A stretch of DNA of 64,000 bases from Chryseobacterium gregarium DSM 19109 (GCF_000430845.1 NZ_AUMU01000006.1:104114-168113), one strand, 5' to 3'; shown: positions 8,510-17,063, counted from the first letter of the stretch. The notes: generated by a model not told the origin, from the sequence alone. Numbers and translations: made by a program.

Positions 8510-9496
8510 TTAGTTTAGCAGCAGTTCCAGGCTTCTTAAAGCCTTCCCTCCGTATAAACTCTCCTTTGCCACAGCCACACAATTGCTGTAACTCCCGAAT
8601 TTCCCGGTATGGGAAAGGGCTACCGTTGCATTGGCGAGCACTACGGAATTCTGCTGTTCCGTGCCTTCTCCGAGCAGGATATTTTTAAAAATAGCTGCCG
8701 TCTCATGGGTTGTTTTACCGCTCTGTATGCTCTCCTGTGTAACGGAAGCAAATCCTAAATCTTCAGCCGAATACATTTCTTCACCGTCTTTAGTGATGAT
8801 CTTACTGTCATGCGTGAGACTGATCTCATCATAGCCATCCATCCCGTGAACGAGTGTAAAATGGCGTTCTTCTTTTTGCAGCAGGTACTGGTACAGCCGT
8901 GCAATTTCCAGATTGTATACTCCGATTATTGAAAACTGCGGCTTTGCCGGATTTACAAGAGGGCCTAACAGATTGAAAAAAGTCCTTAACCCTAAGGATT
9001 TCCTCAAGGCTCCGACGGATTGCAGCGCAGGATGAAAATAAGGCGCATGCAGAAAGCAGATATTGGCTTTGTCCAGGTCTTCCTGCAGCCGGTCTGAATT
9101 GTTTTTAAATTCATAGCCCAGCTCTTCCAGGACGTTTGAGGATCCCGTAACCGTTGAAGCGCCGTAATTGCCGTGTTTGGTTACTTTCTGCCCGGTTCCT
9201 GCCACGACAAAGCTGGCCAAGGTAGAAATGTTGATCGTATTTTTTCCGTCACCGCCGGTTCCTACGATATCAATCGCATCACCGGCATCAATATGCACGG
9301 GAACTGCCATTTGCAGAAGGGCTTCACGGAACCCTTCAAGCTCTTTTAGCGTGATATTCCGCATCAGGAAAATACTGATAAAAGCCGTAACTTCCGTATC
9401 ATTGAATTTATTTTGGGCAATTTCAATCATAATCGCCTTGGCCTCGGACTTAGACAGAGTGTGATGATTAAATAAATATTGCAGGATGTCTTTCAT
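8510..9496 (-). CDS. trpD: Anthranilate phosphoribosyltransferase
   Basis: A 328-residue enzyme transferring ribose 5-phosphate from PRPP to anthranilate. The PRPP loop is DIVGTGGDGKNTINIST (residues ~77-93), followed by KHGNYGASTVTGSSNVLEEL (~111-130) and the anthranilate-site FNLLGPLVNPAKP. It is monofunctional; the glutamine amidotransferase is separate (trpG). Its start lies 2 bases after the stop of the EEP phosphatase gene, so it is presumably translationally coupled to that gene rather than directly to trpG. Confidence 0.97.
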   Translation of the reverse strand: MKDILQYLFNHHTLSKSEAKAIMIEIAQNKFNDTEVTAFISIFLMRNITLKELEGFREALLQMAVPVHIDAGDAIDIVGTGGDGKNTINISTLASFVVAGTGQKVTKHGNYGASTVTGSSNVLEELGYEFKNNSDRLQEDLDKANICFLHAPYFHPALQSVGALRKSLGLRTFFNLLGPLVNPAKPQFSIIGVYNLEIARLYQYLLQKEERHFTLVHGMDGYDEISLTHDSKIITKDGEEMYSAEDLGFASVTQESIQSGKTTHETAAIFKNILLGEGTEQQNSVVLANATVALSHTGKFGSYSNCVAVAKESLYGGKALRSLELLLN

Positions 9497-9498
9497 AT

Positions 9499-10176
9499 CT
9501 AAAGGTTTATAGGTTCAATGGTACAGATTACCAAATGATGATCAGAAATTTTCCGGTCAATCGGGATCATGTGCTGTGTTACCGTTTTATCTTTTAAAAA
9601 GTTGCTGTTCATAACAATATGGACGGCACTGTTCTCATTCTTTTCTGTCAGAATCTCCAAATCGTGGTGGCTGAAAAATGCTTTTGTTTCCTCAATCACT
9701 TTTTTATTCGGATATTTCCATCCTGAAAATGAGATATTGAAGTCGCCGGAATAACAAATATTTCCTTTCATGTTTTTTATTTCTTCTTTCTGATAATTCA
9801 GATCATGAGTAAAATGAGAATCTCTGCCTCCGAAACTTCCTATGATACTCAGATACATGATGATTGGGCCAAGATCTGTAGTAATACTTCCGCAGATACT
9901 TGTATAGGAATCATAAGTATTGTACTGCGTTTCAATAGGATACTTGCTGAAAAAACTTACCCGGTTTTCTTTTTCTTCATAAAGTTGATCTTCATGAAAA
10001 ACGGGTAGCGTCTCAGAGTGTAATTCATAATATGCTTTCCCAAACTCAAGGCAGCGGCTGGTTTCAGTAAGGACAATAAGATCGGGCTCCTGAGATTCAA
10101 TGATATTTTTAATAAAAGAAATCTTGGAATGCTGATTCACTTTTGGCCTAGCAATATTCCAGCTGATGATTTTCAT
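9499..10176 (-). CDS. Endonuclease/exonuclease/phosphatase-family protein inside the trp operon
   Basis: A 225-residue protein of the EEP fold (DNase I/APE1/phosphatase superfamily). All metal and catalytic motifs are readable: IISWNIARP (residues 3-11, Asn ligand), PDLIVLTET (~32-40, Glu ligand), YSGDFNISF (~142-150, Asp and Asn) and the terminal SDHHLVICTI (catalytic His). It could hydrolyse nucleic acid, phosphoinositide-like or other phosphoesters; the sequence does not decide. No signal peptide, so cytosolic. It sits between trpG (23-base gap) and trpD (2-base gap) and is AT-richer than both, suggesting insertion into a pre-existing trpG-trpD pair. It does not resemble any tryptophan enzyme. 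Confidence 0.85.
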   Translation of the reverse strand: MKIISWNIARPKVNQHSKISFIKNIIESQEPDLIVLTETSRCLEFGKAYYELHSETLPVFHEDQLYEEKENRVSFFSKYPIETQYNTYDSYTSICGSITTDLGPIIMYLSIIGSFGGRDSHFTHDLNYQKEEIKNMKGNICYSGDFNISFSGWKYPNKKVIEETKAFFSHHDLEILTEKNENSAVHIVMNSNFLKDKTVTQHMIPIDRKISDHHLVICTIEPINL

Positions 10177-10199
10177 GATTAATAAATAATAGGGTTTAA

Positions 10200-10790
10200 T
10201 TAATTCAGCAGGAAGTTTTCAATGATCACCGCACCCTGCGGCGTTAAAATACTTTCCGGATGAAACTGCACTCCATGCACATCATAGGTTTTATGCTGTA
10301 AGGCCATAATCATTCCGTCTTTATCCACTGCTGTGACTTCAAGTTCTTCCGGGAAACCGTCCTGGTTCACCACCCAGCTGTGATACCGTCCCACTTCAAG
10401 CCCGCTTTTCAGGTTCCTGAAAAGTTTAGTATCTTCTTTTACCAACTCAGCAGGCGTAGCGACCCCATGAAAAATCTCCGAAAGGTTGATCAGCGTTCCT
10501 CCAAAGGCTTCTGCAATGGCCTGCTGTCCCAGGCAAACTCCCAAAATGCTTTTTTCAGGAGCATATTTTTTAATGACATCCAGTAAAATTCCGGCTTCTT
10601 CGGGAATCCCGGGACCCGGCGACAGTACGATTTTGTCATACCGCCCGATGTCTTCCAGACTTATTTCATCATTTTTCACAACATCGACCTTGGTTTGCAG
10701 CACCCGTTCAATAATCTGGACAAGGTTATAGGTAAAGCTGTCGTAATTATCAAAGACCAATACTTTCATTTGTTTTATATTGCTGTTCAT
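10200..10790 (-). CDS. trpG: Anthranilate synthase glutamine amidotransferase component
   Basis: A class I glutamine amidotransferase that supplies ammonia to TrpE. The nucleophile Cys is in LGVCLGQQAIAEAFGG, the catalytic His-Glu pair in VQFHPES, and the N-terminus VLVFDNYDSFTYNLVQ is typical of TrpG/PabA. Two ATG starts are possible: 10790 (196 residues, used here) and 10769, where MKVLVF aligns with the usual family start. The gene follows trpE by 12-33 bases. A single TrpG might also serve folate synthesis (PabA), which cannot be judged here. Confidence 0.96.
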   Translation of the reverse strand: MNSNIKQMKVLVFDNYDSFTYNLVQIIERVLQTKVDVVKNDEISLEDIGRYDKIVLSPGPGIPEEAGILLDVIKKYAPEKSILGVCLGQQAIAEAFGGTLINLSEIFHGVATPAELVKEDTKLFRNLKSGLEVGRYHSWVVNQDGFPEELEVTAVDKDGMIMALQHKTYDVHGVQFHPESILTPQGAVIIENFLLN

Positions 10791-10802
10791 TGTTTTGTTT
10801 TT

Positions 10803-12230
10803 TTAATAACTGTCAACCAGCTTTTCTGCTTTTTCCACAGCTCTTTTCAGGGCATTCAGTTTATTGTTGACTTCCTGCAGTTCGCTTTCAGGATCCGATT
10901 TTGCCACCAGGCCGGCACCGGCCTGATAATACAAAGTATTGTTTTTGCTCAGGAAAGTCCGGATCATGATCGCCTGGTTGCAGGTACCGTTCAGCCCGAT
11001 CATTCCGATACAGCCGCCGTAATATCCGCGGGAATCTTTTTCATATTGGTCAATCAGCTGCAGCGCTTTATGTTTGGGTGCCCCGCTTAATGTTCCCTGC
11101 GGAAAAGTAGTGGCTACCATTTCAAACGGTTTCGTGTTTTCCGGTAGATCGGCGGTAACTTCACTCACCATATGGATGACATGGGAAAAAAGCTGGATTT
11201 CCTTAAGTTTGGTAACGGTAACATTCTTTCCCATTTTCCCTAAATCATTCCTGGCCAGATCCACCAGCATGGTATGCTCTGCGTTTTCTTTCGGGTCGTT
11301 TTTAAGGGATTCGATAGAGGCAAGGTCGGTGTCAAAGTCTCCTGTCCTTTTGAAGGTTCCGGCTATAGGGTGGATGACCGCTTTGTTATCCTTAATAATC
11401 AACTGGCTTTCAGGGCTGGATCCAAATAATTTATAGTTGCCATAGTCAAAAAAGAAAAGGTACGGCGAAGGGTTGATAGTCCGTAAGGCACGGTATACAT
11501 TAAACTCATCACCGGTAAATTTCTGCTGGAATCTCCTGCTTAAGACCAATTGAAAAACATCGCCTCTCATGCAGTGCTTCTGTGCCGTTTGTACCAGTCC
11601 GATATATTCTTCATCCGTAAGGTTGGAAGTCTCTGCCCCGTTTTTCTCGAAAGGATAAATAACGGCATTCTTGTTTTTCATAAGGCTTTCCAGTAAATAC
11701 CGTTCAGATTTTACACCTTCAATTTGATTTTCAATAAGATGCATTTCATCATTATAGTGATTGACGGCAATCACATACTGATACAGCCTGTATCGGAGAA
11801 TAGGGATTTCAACTTCCGGACTCTGAGGTTTAAAGGTAAGTTTTTCAAAAAACTGCACGGCATCAAAGCTTGTATATCCAAAGAGGCTCTGTGCGGTTTC
11901 TTCTATGGAATCATGCGTCTTTTCACAGTCAAAACTATTGGAGAACTGTTCAAAAACTTCTGCGATGGTCTGGTTGCCGATCAGTTGTTTTACAGGTTCC
12001 TGCTGAGGGAATTTTATTTCATACTCAGTCAGGTTTTTTATTTCAATCCCGGCAATCGCATTAATGGCAATAAATGAAAAGTTATTGTCCATATTTTTAG
12101 CATCCGAGCTTTCCAGAAGAATGGTATCTCTGAACCGGTCACGCATCTGCAGGTAAATACTCATGGGAGTCTGCAGGTCACCGAGTGTTTTTTTGGAAAC
12201 GGTTTTAATTTTTATTTTTTTACTGAACAT
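10803..12230 (-). CDS. trpE: Anthranilate synthase component I
   Basis: A 475-residue chorismate-utilising enzyme that makes anthranilate with TrpG. The ATG at 12230 is preferred over the GTG just before it. The N-terminal LLESSD motif (residues ~37-42) corresponds to the tryptophan feedback-binding site. The C-terminal chorismate domain carries GDVFQLVLSRRF, IAGTFKRTGD, PQGTLSGAPKHKA and YQAGAGLVAKSDPESE. Feedback inhibition by Trp is therefore likely, in addition to attenuation by the leader 30-180 bases upstream. First structural gene of the operon. Confidence 0.97.
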   Translation of the reverse strand: MFSKKIKIKTVSKKTLGDLQTPMSIYLQMRDRFRDTILLESSDAKNMDNNFSFIAINAIAGIEIKNLTEYEIKFPQQEPVKQLIGNQTIAEVFEQFSNSFDCEKTHDSIEETAQSLFGYTSFDAVQFFEKLTFKPQSPEVEIPILRYRLYQYVIAVNHYNDEMHLIENQIEGVKSERYLLESLMKNKNAVIYPFEKNGAETSNLTDEEYIGLVQTAQKHCMRGDVFQLVLSRRFQQKFTGDEFNVYRALRTINPSPYLFFFDYGNYKLFGSSPESQLIIKDNKAVIHPIAGTFKRTGDFDTDLASIESLKNDPKENAEHTMLVDLARNDLGKMGKNVTVTKLKEIQLFSHVIHMVSEVTADLPENTKPFEMVATTFPQGTLSGAPKHKALQLIDQYEKDSRGYYGGCIGMIGLNGTCNQAIMIRTFLSKNNTLYYQAGAGLVAKSDPESELQEVNNKLNALKRAVEKAEKLVDSY

Positions 12231-12261
12231 CACAGGGTATTTTTTAAATGGGTATAAATAA

Positions 12262-12295
12262 AAAAGACTTCAACGGTGATCCGTCAAAGTCTTTT
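12262..12295 (-). terminator. trp attenuator (intrinsic terminator in the leader)
   Basis: On the minus strand a stem of 9 bp (AAAAGACTT/AAGTCTTTT), a 2x2 internal loop, 4 more bp (ACGG/CCGT) and a TGAT-type tetraloop is followed by a T-rich run. It lies between the leader peptide stop (12331) and trpE (12230). Minus-strand bases 12292-12282 can instead pair with 12362-12353 in the leader (CGTCGGGTCT; three G-U pairs and one bulge), which would prevent the terminator. Confidence 0.88.
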
Positions 12296-12330
12296 ATTAT
12301 ATTGCTTTATTATTTCTTTTGTAAGATGAA

Positions 12331-12408
12331 TTAACAGCACGACAATAGCTTCAGACCCGACGAAGAGTGTGAAAGCCACCACCAAATATTATTGCTGTTA
12401 GTAAACAT
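12331..12408 (-). CDS. trpL: trp operon leader peptide
   Basis: A 25-residue open frame (ATG at 12408, TAA at 12333-12331) with three consecutive TGG codons at positions 9-11 (bases 12376-12384). It ends 36 bases before the attenuator stem. The peptide would have no function itself; ribosome position on it senses charged tRNA-Trp. A ribosome stalled at the Trp codons leaves bases 12362-12353, 14 bases further on, free to pair with the 5' arm of the terminator; a ribosome reaching the stop codon covers them. Recognition rests on position, Trp run and the paired structures; expression is not shown. Confidence 0.88.
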   Translation of the reverse strand: MFTNSNNIWWWLSHSSSGLKLLSCC

Positions 12409-12412
12409 AGGA

Positions 12413-12440
12413 CAAATGTATATAATTTTTTTTATACAAA
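12413..12440 (-). promoter_or_regulatory. trp operon promoter
   Basis: Minus-strand TTTG (12440-12437), a 16-base spacer and TACATTTG (12420-12413) match the Bacteroidota -33/-7 pattern. The -7 box ends only 4 bases before the leader ATG, so transcription probably begins at or next to that codon. Confidence 0.7.
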
Positions 12441-12558
12441 AAACAAAAATGGGAAAAAATAAAAACCTAAGTTTTCATCTGTTGCTTTATTGATCGTTTT
12501 TACAGGCAAGTATCTTGTAAAATACGCACAAGTCATCATCTTTAACATTTATTTTTTA

Positions 12559-12566
12559 TATTTTTG
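12559..12566 (+). promoter_or_regulatory. Putative -7 box for the lipoprotein-cytochrome operon
   Basis: TATTTTTG fits TAnnTTTG and lies 24 bases before the ATG at 12591. A -33 box is not obvious. The box falls within the longer reading frame starting at 12564, which argues for the later start. Confidence 0.55.
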
Positions 12567-12590
12567 CTTAATAATTTTAATAAAGAAAAA

Positions 12591-12815
12591 ATGAAAAAAG
12601 TATTAGCGATCGCATTTATCGGAGGTTTACTGGCTGTCAGCTGCTCAAAAAAGCCTGATCATGATTTACAGGACAGCAACACGATGTTGGCTGAACCGGA
12701 GGCCCCTACGGTAGTGGATTCCAGCGCAACAACCCGTGAAACTCCTGAGGCTGACGTAAATGCTGCCATGTCGGTTCCTGCTAACGAAGCTAAAGCAGAT
12801 ACCCTTACGAAATAA
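12591..12815 (+). CDS. Small lipoprotein of unknown function
   Basis: A 74-residue precursor: basic start MKKVLAIAF, hydrophobic stretch, and lipobox LAVSC at about residue 17. After cleavage and lipidation only ~57 residues remain, acidic and rich in Ala, Pro, Glu and Thr, with no recognisable domain. It is likely an unstructured envelope lipoprotein. The TAA stop overlaps the ATG of the cytochrome gene (TAATG), so the two are co-translated and may share a role at the membrane. A start at 12564 is in frame but lies over the promoter box. Confidence 0.75.
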   Translation: MKKVLAIAFIGGLLAVSCSKKPDHDLQDSNTMLAEPEAPTVVDSSATTRETPEADVNAAMSVPANEAKADTLTK

Positions 12816-13192
12816 TGAAAAAACTGTTTTTGGCAGGAAGCTTGGCACTGCTTGTTTTTTCCTGTTCTAAAAAAGACAATACTCCGGTGGAAGGTACACC
12901 CTCTGAAACGGCAGGAATGCAGGATTCCGGAAGCAAAAGCCTTTCAGGGGACCAGATTATTGAGGCGCTGGACTGTTCCGGCTGCCATTCGGTTAACGAG
13001 AGAATGGTAGGGCCTTCTTATCAGGAAATCGCAGATAAGTATTCTGATCAGGATACCGAAATGCTGGCTTCCAAAATCATAGAAGGCGGAAGCGGGGTCT
13101 GGGGAAATGTCCCGATGGCTGCCCATCCACAGGTGTCCAAAGAAGATGCTAAAAAAATGGTGGGATATATTTTGTCTTTGAAGAAAAAGTAA
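12815..13192 (+). CDS. Lipoprotein class I cytochrome c
   Basis: A 125-residue precursor with signal and lipobox VFSC (Cys17), a Ser/Gly-rich linker, and one haem motif CSGCH (Cys54, Cys57, His58). The Met ligand is probably in NVPMAAHPQ (~res 97-105), followed by the C-terminal helix DAKKMVGYILSLKK typical of small cytochromes c such as c551/c552. It should carry electrons on the outer face of the inner membrane or in the periplasm; partners are unknown. Overlaps the preceding lipoprotein by one base. Confidence 0.88.
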   Translation: MKKLFLAGSLALLVFSCSKKDNTPVEGTPSETAGMQDSGSKSLSGDQIIEALDCSGCHSVNERMVGPSYQEIADKYSDQDTEMLASKIIEGGSGVWGNVPMAAHPQVSKEDAKKMVGYILSLKKK

Positions 13193-13195
13193 CAC

Positions 13196-14122
13196 ATGTC
13201 TGCCGAAAAATCCAGTCTGCACACAAGAAACCTGCATCGTGATCCTTATGATTTTGATCGGCTTATTTCTTGTGTGCCGGAACTGAAGCCGTATGTTTTT
13301 ATTAATTCTTATCAGACGGCAACTATCAATTTCAGCCTTCCGAAAGCTGTAAAATTACTTAATAAAGCTTTATTGCAGTCTTTTTACGAGGTTAAGGATT
13401 GGGATATCCCCGAGGCTAATCTTTGTCCGCCTATTCCTGGCCGGGCAGATTATGTGCATTATATTGCAGATTTACTGGCTGGACAGAAGGAGATTCCTAT
13501 AGGAACGTCTGTGAAAGGTCTTGATATCGGGGTAGGGGCCAATCTCATCTATCCTTTGATTGCCCACCGGTCGTACGGCTGGAGCATGATCGGAGTTGAT
13601 AGTAACAAAGATTCTCTGGAAAATGCCCGGAATATCCTGGATCATAATCCTGATTTTCTTCCTGCAGTCGAATTAAAATACCAGCCCGAACCCAAACATA
13701 TATTTACAAATATTGTTGATCCTGAAGACCGGTTTGCATTTTCCATATGCAATCCTCCTTTTCATGATTCTGAAGAAGCCGCTTTAAAGGGAAACCTCAG
13801 AAAAACAAAGAACCTTAATAAAAAAATCGTCCGAAAGCCTTTGCTTAATTTCGGAGGACAGTCTTCCGAACTGTGGTGTGAAGGCGGCGAACTGGCTTTT
13901 ATCACAACCATGATCAATGAAAGTGTTTTGTATTCCTCACAGGTTCTCTGGTTTACCTGCCTGGTATCGAAAAAGGATAATTTATTTAAGCTGACTTCGC
14001 TTTTAAAAAAGCATAAAGCTTTAGAATTCAAAATTATAGATATGGCCCAAGGCCAGAAAATAAGCAGGATATTAGCCTGGACTTTTATTTCCCCACGCCA
14101 TCGTAAAGATTGGTTTCTATAA
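13196..14122 (+). CDS. rlmF: 23S rRNA (adenine(1618)-N(6))-methyltransferase RlmF
   Basis: A 308-residue SAM methyltransferase of the RlmF/YbiN family, which methylates A1618 of 23S rRNA. The SAM-binding segment LDIGVGANLIYPLI (residues ~108-121) and the N6-adenine catalytic motif ICNPPFHDS (Asn186) are present. Family hallmarks LHTRNLHRDPYDF near the start and FGGQSSELWCEGGE after the catalytic motif are clear. It follows the cytochrome by 3 bases, so probably transcribed with it, though unrelated in function. Confidence 0.95.
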   Translation: MSAEKSSLHTRNLHRDPYDFDRLISCVPELKPYVFINSYQTATINFSLPKAVKLLNKALLQSFYEVKDWDIPEANLCPPIPGRADYVHYIADLLAGQKEIPIGTSVKGLDIGVGANLIYPLIAHRSYGWSMIGVDSNKDSLENARNILDHNPDFLPAVELKYQPEPKHIFTNIVDPEDRFAFSICNPPFHDSEEAALKGNLRKTKNLNKKIVRKPLLNFGGQSSELWCEGGELAFITTMINESVLYSSQVLWFTCLVSKKDNLFKLTSLLKKHKALEFKIIDMAQGQKISRILAWTFISPRHRKDWFL

Positions 14123-14187
14123 CGGTGGTTGACCGATCATGCAGAGTTGCTTTGATATGAAATAAATTATATTTCTGAGAAAAGGCA

Positions 14188-14218
14188 TTGACCATCAATT
14201 CAAAAATCGTTAATTTTG
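14188..14218 (+). promoter_or_regulatory. lysS promoter
   Basis: TTG (14188-14190), a 20-base spacer, then TAATTTTG (14211-14218), 22 bases before the lysS ATG. Confidence 0.65.
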
Positions 14219-14240
14219 CACGTTATTTTAAATATATACA

Positions 14241-15941
14241 ATGCAATTATCAGAACAGGAAATAATCCGGAGAGAAAAGCTGAACAAGCTTGTTGAAATG
14301 GGGATCAATGCATTCCCGGCAGAGGAATATGTAATTACAGATACCACAGAATCTATAAAACAGGATTTCGCTGAAAGTAAACAGGTAAAGATTGCAGGAA
14401 GGCTTATGTCAAGAAGGATTCAGGGCAAAGCTTCTTTTGCTGAGTTACAGGATTCTACGGGCAAAACTCAGGTATATTTTAACAGGGACGAGATCTGTAC
14501 GGGAGATGACAAGACTTTATACAATGAAGTCTACAAGCATCTTCTGGATATCGGTGATATCATCGGTGTGGAAGGGGAACTGTTCACTACGCAGGTAGGG
14601 GAAAAAACCGTTCTGGTAAAAAACTTTACCCTTTTAACCAAATCTTTACGTCCGCTTCCGCAGGCAAAGACCGATGATAACGGTGTCGTGCATGATGCAT
14701 TCAACGATCCGGAATTAAGATACAGGCAGCGTTATGTGGATTTAACGGTAAATCCTCAGGTAAAAGAGGTTTTCGTGAAAAGAACAAAACTGTTCAACGC
14801 GATGAGAACATTCTTTAATGAAGCAGGTTATTTTGAAGTGGAAACCCCGATCTTACAGTCGATTCCCGGCGGAGCGGCAGCAAGACCATTTATCACGCAC
14901 CACAATGCCCTGGATATTCCGTTATATTTAAGAATCGCCAACGAATTATATTTAAAGAGACTGATCGTAGGTGGTTTTGACGGGGTCTATGAATTCTCAA
15001 AAAACTTCAGGAATGAAGGGATGGACAGAACGCACAACCCGGAATTTACCGCCATGGAAATCTATGTAGCCTACAAAGATTACAACTGGATGATGGATTT
15101 CACGGAGAAATTATTGGAATTCTGCGCCGTTCAGGTCAACGGAACAACAAAAGCTACTTTCGGTGAACATGAAGTTGATTTCAAAGCACCATATGAAAGG
15201 ATATCTATGACGGATGCGATCCTGAAATTCACAGGTTTCGATATCACAGGAAAAACCGAGCAGGAATTATTTGATTTTGCAAAATCGATCGGGATTGAAG
15301 TGAACGGAACCATGGGCAAAGGAAAATTAATCGATGAAATCTTCGGTGAAAAATGCGAAGGGAACTTTATCCAGCCGACTTTCATCACCGATTACCCGAT
15401 AGAAATGTCGCCTTTAACTAAAAAACACCGAACCAAAGAAGGGCTTACAGAGCGTTTTGAGCTGATGGTTTGTGGCAAAGAAATCGCCAATGCCTATTCC
15501 GAGCTGAATGACCCGATCGATCAGCGGGAGCGCTTTGAAGAGCAGCTGAAATTAGCCGAAAAAGGAGATGATGAAGCAGGGCAGTTTATTGATGAGGATT
15601 TCCTGAGAGCGTTGGAATACGGAATGCCGCCAACGTCAGGATTGGGAATCGGAATGGACAGGCTGATCATGTTCTTAACCAACAACGCATCCATCCAGGA
15701 AGTACTGTTCTTCCCTCAGATGAAACCTGAAAAAACAGTTCCTCAGATTGAACTGGGCGAGGATGAAAAAGTAATCCTTGAAATTTTAAATTCCCGGGAA
15801 GAAGCATTTTCACTCGCTGAGGTGAAGGAAAGAAGCCAGTTGTCCGGTAAAAAATGGGATAAAGCTTCTAAGACTCTGACCAAGAATAATCTGGTAAAAG
15901 TGGAAAAAATTGATGAAAATGTATTAATGAAATTGATTTAA
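14241..15941 (+). CDS. lysS: Lysyl-tRNA synthetase (class II)
   Basis: A 566-residue class II enzyme charging tRNA-Lys. An N-terminal OB-fold anticodon-binding domain (residues ~50-150; VKIAGRLMSRRIQGKASF) is followed by the catalytic domain: motif 2 FRNEGMDRTHNPEFT (~257-271) and motif 3 GLGIGMDRLIMFLTN (~468-482). It is ~60 residues longer than the common ~505-residue form; the extra C-terminal part (EEAFSLAEVKERSQLSGKKW and on) looks like a small winged-helix-like domain. It has its own promoter and a strong terminator. Confidence 0.97.
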   Translation: MQLSEQEIIRREKLNKLVEMGINAFPAEEYVITDTTESIKQDFAESKQVKIAGRLMSRRIQGKASFAELQDSTGKTQVYFNRDEICTGDDKTLYNEVYKHLLDIGDIIGVEGELFTTQVGEKTVLVKNFTLLTKSLRPLPQAKTDDNGVVHDAFNDPELRYRQRYVDLTVNPQVKEVFVKRTKLFNAMRTFFNEAGYFEVETPILQSIPGGAAARPFITHHNALDIPLYLRIANELYLKRLIVGGFDGVYEFSKNFRNEGMDRTHNPEFTAMEIYVAYKDYNWMMDFTEKLLEFCAVQVNGTTKATFGEHEVDFKAPYERISMTDAILKFTGFDITGKTEQELFDFAKSIGIEVNGTMGKGKLIDEIFGEKCEGNFIQPTFITDYPIEMSPLTKKHRTKEGLTERFELMVCGKEIANAYSELNDPIDQRERFEEQLKLAEKGDDEAGQFIDEDFLRALEYGMPPTSGLGIGMDRLIMFLTNNASIQEVLFFPQMKPEKTVPQIELGEDEKVILEILNSREEAFSLAEVKERSQLSGKKWDKASKTLTKNNLVKVEKIDENVLMKLI

Positions 15942-15962
15942 TATATATCACATATAATAAGA

Positions 15963-15999
15963 AATCCTCTGCAGAATTTAACTGCAGAGGATTTTTTTG
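15963..15999. terminator. Bidirectional terminator between lysS and cydB
   Basis: A perfect 12-bp stem (AATCCTCTGCAG/CTGCAGAGGATT) with a 7-base loop and a T run on the plus side. The convergent cydB ends ~20 bases away, so it can serve both units. Confidence 0.85.
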
Positions 16000-16019
16000 T
16001 TTGATATAATAAATTGATT

Positions 16020-17063
16020 TTATTTAATCGGTGTTTCAGGTCTTGCGGTTTCCTTTAACTGTCTTCGCTGTTTGCTGAAAGAAAGCATCAGGTAAAACAA
16101 GAACGGCAGAATAAAAACGGAACCTAGCATCAGCGCCCATCCCAATGCGGAGATCGTCTTCGGAGCGGCAATATGTTCCAGTAAAGAAAGGTGCTGGCCA
16201 TTGGAAAACAGGATGATGTTGGGATTATGTTGATAAGTGGCCGCAACCAGAATCATGATGATCTGAAATCCGGCCAGGGCCCGTACGGGAAGCAGTTTTC
16301 TTATGTGCATGGCCCTGAGAATCAAACCTAAAGAAATAGTGGCAAAAAAGGTGGCCATGATTCCCAAAGGCTTTGAAAAGACCCACATGACCAGAGGGAT
16401 GTCAGAAAGATAAGCCGCCAGAAAAACAAGGAGGCCGGTGATCACCACAAAAATCATGGTTTGTTTTGACTTTTTAATCATCAGGCTTAATTCCATACGG
16501 TCTATCGTTTCCCTTAATGCGAATATTGAAGCAAGATAAGCGCAGATGGAAGCGGTAAACAATCCTACGGCAACCCCAAACCAGTTCAGCCAGCTGAAAA
16601 TATACAGATCTAAAAAATTGTCTGCATTGGGATTGATAGACCGTGAAATAGTTGCCGCGGCAATCAATCCTAAAAAGAAAGGAGTCAGCAGGCTTGAAAA
16701 GTAAAAGATCTGATTATAGACTTTCTGCCAGTCGTCCTTTACCGCATCATAATGCCTGAACGTGAATGCCGTTCCCCTGGCAATAATCCCGATCAGCATT
16801 AAAACCAGCGGAATGTGAAGATAGGTGGAAAGGGTAGTGTACACTTCCGGAAACCCTACAAAAAGAATAACAATCGCAATAATCAGCCACATATGGTTGG
16901 CTTCCCATACCGGAGCAATAGCTTCATACATGATGGTCTGTGTTTTAGGGCGGTTCTTATCCTTGGTAAAAAGCTCCACAATTCCGGCCCCGAAATCTGC
17001 CCCGCCTAAAATAACATAAAGGCAGATAGCCAGCCAGAGGAAACCTATAACGACGTAAATCAT
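16020..17063 (-). CDS. cydB: Cytochrome bd quinol oxidase subunit II
   Basis: A 347-residue polytopic membrane protein with about eight or nine helices. The N-terminus LWLAICLYVILGGADFGAGI and the nearby PVWEANHMWLI are conserved in CydB. Together with CydA it forms the high-affinity menaquinol oxidase that reduces oxygen to water and supports microaerobic growth. It overlaps cydA by 4 bases (ATGA), guaranteeing coupled translation. No cydX-like or cydCD genes follow. Confidence 0.96.
   Translation of the reverse strand: MIYVVIGFLWLAICLYVILGGADFGAGIVELFTKDKNRPKTQTIMYEAIAPVWEANHMWLIIAIVILFVGFPEVYTTLSTYLHIPLVLMLIGIIARGTAFTFRHYDAVKDDWQKVYNQIFYFSSLLTPFFLGLIAAATISRSINPNADNFLDLYIFSWLNWFGVAVGLFTASICAYLASIFALRETIDRMELSLMIKKSKQTMIFVVITGLLVFLAAYLSDIPLVMWVFSKPLGIMATFFATISLGLILRAMHIRKLLPVRALAGFQIIMILVAATYQHNPNIILFSNGQHLSLLEHIAAPKTISALGWALMLGSVFILPFLFYLMLSFSKQRRQLKETARPETPIK

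Noticed and set aside
9499..10176. EEP gene as a homing endonuclease or mobile intron
   Set aside because: It is a complete gene between intact genes, with no intron ends, target duplication or repeats around it.
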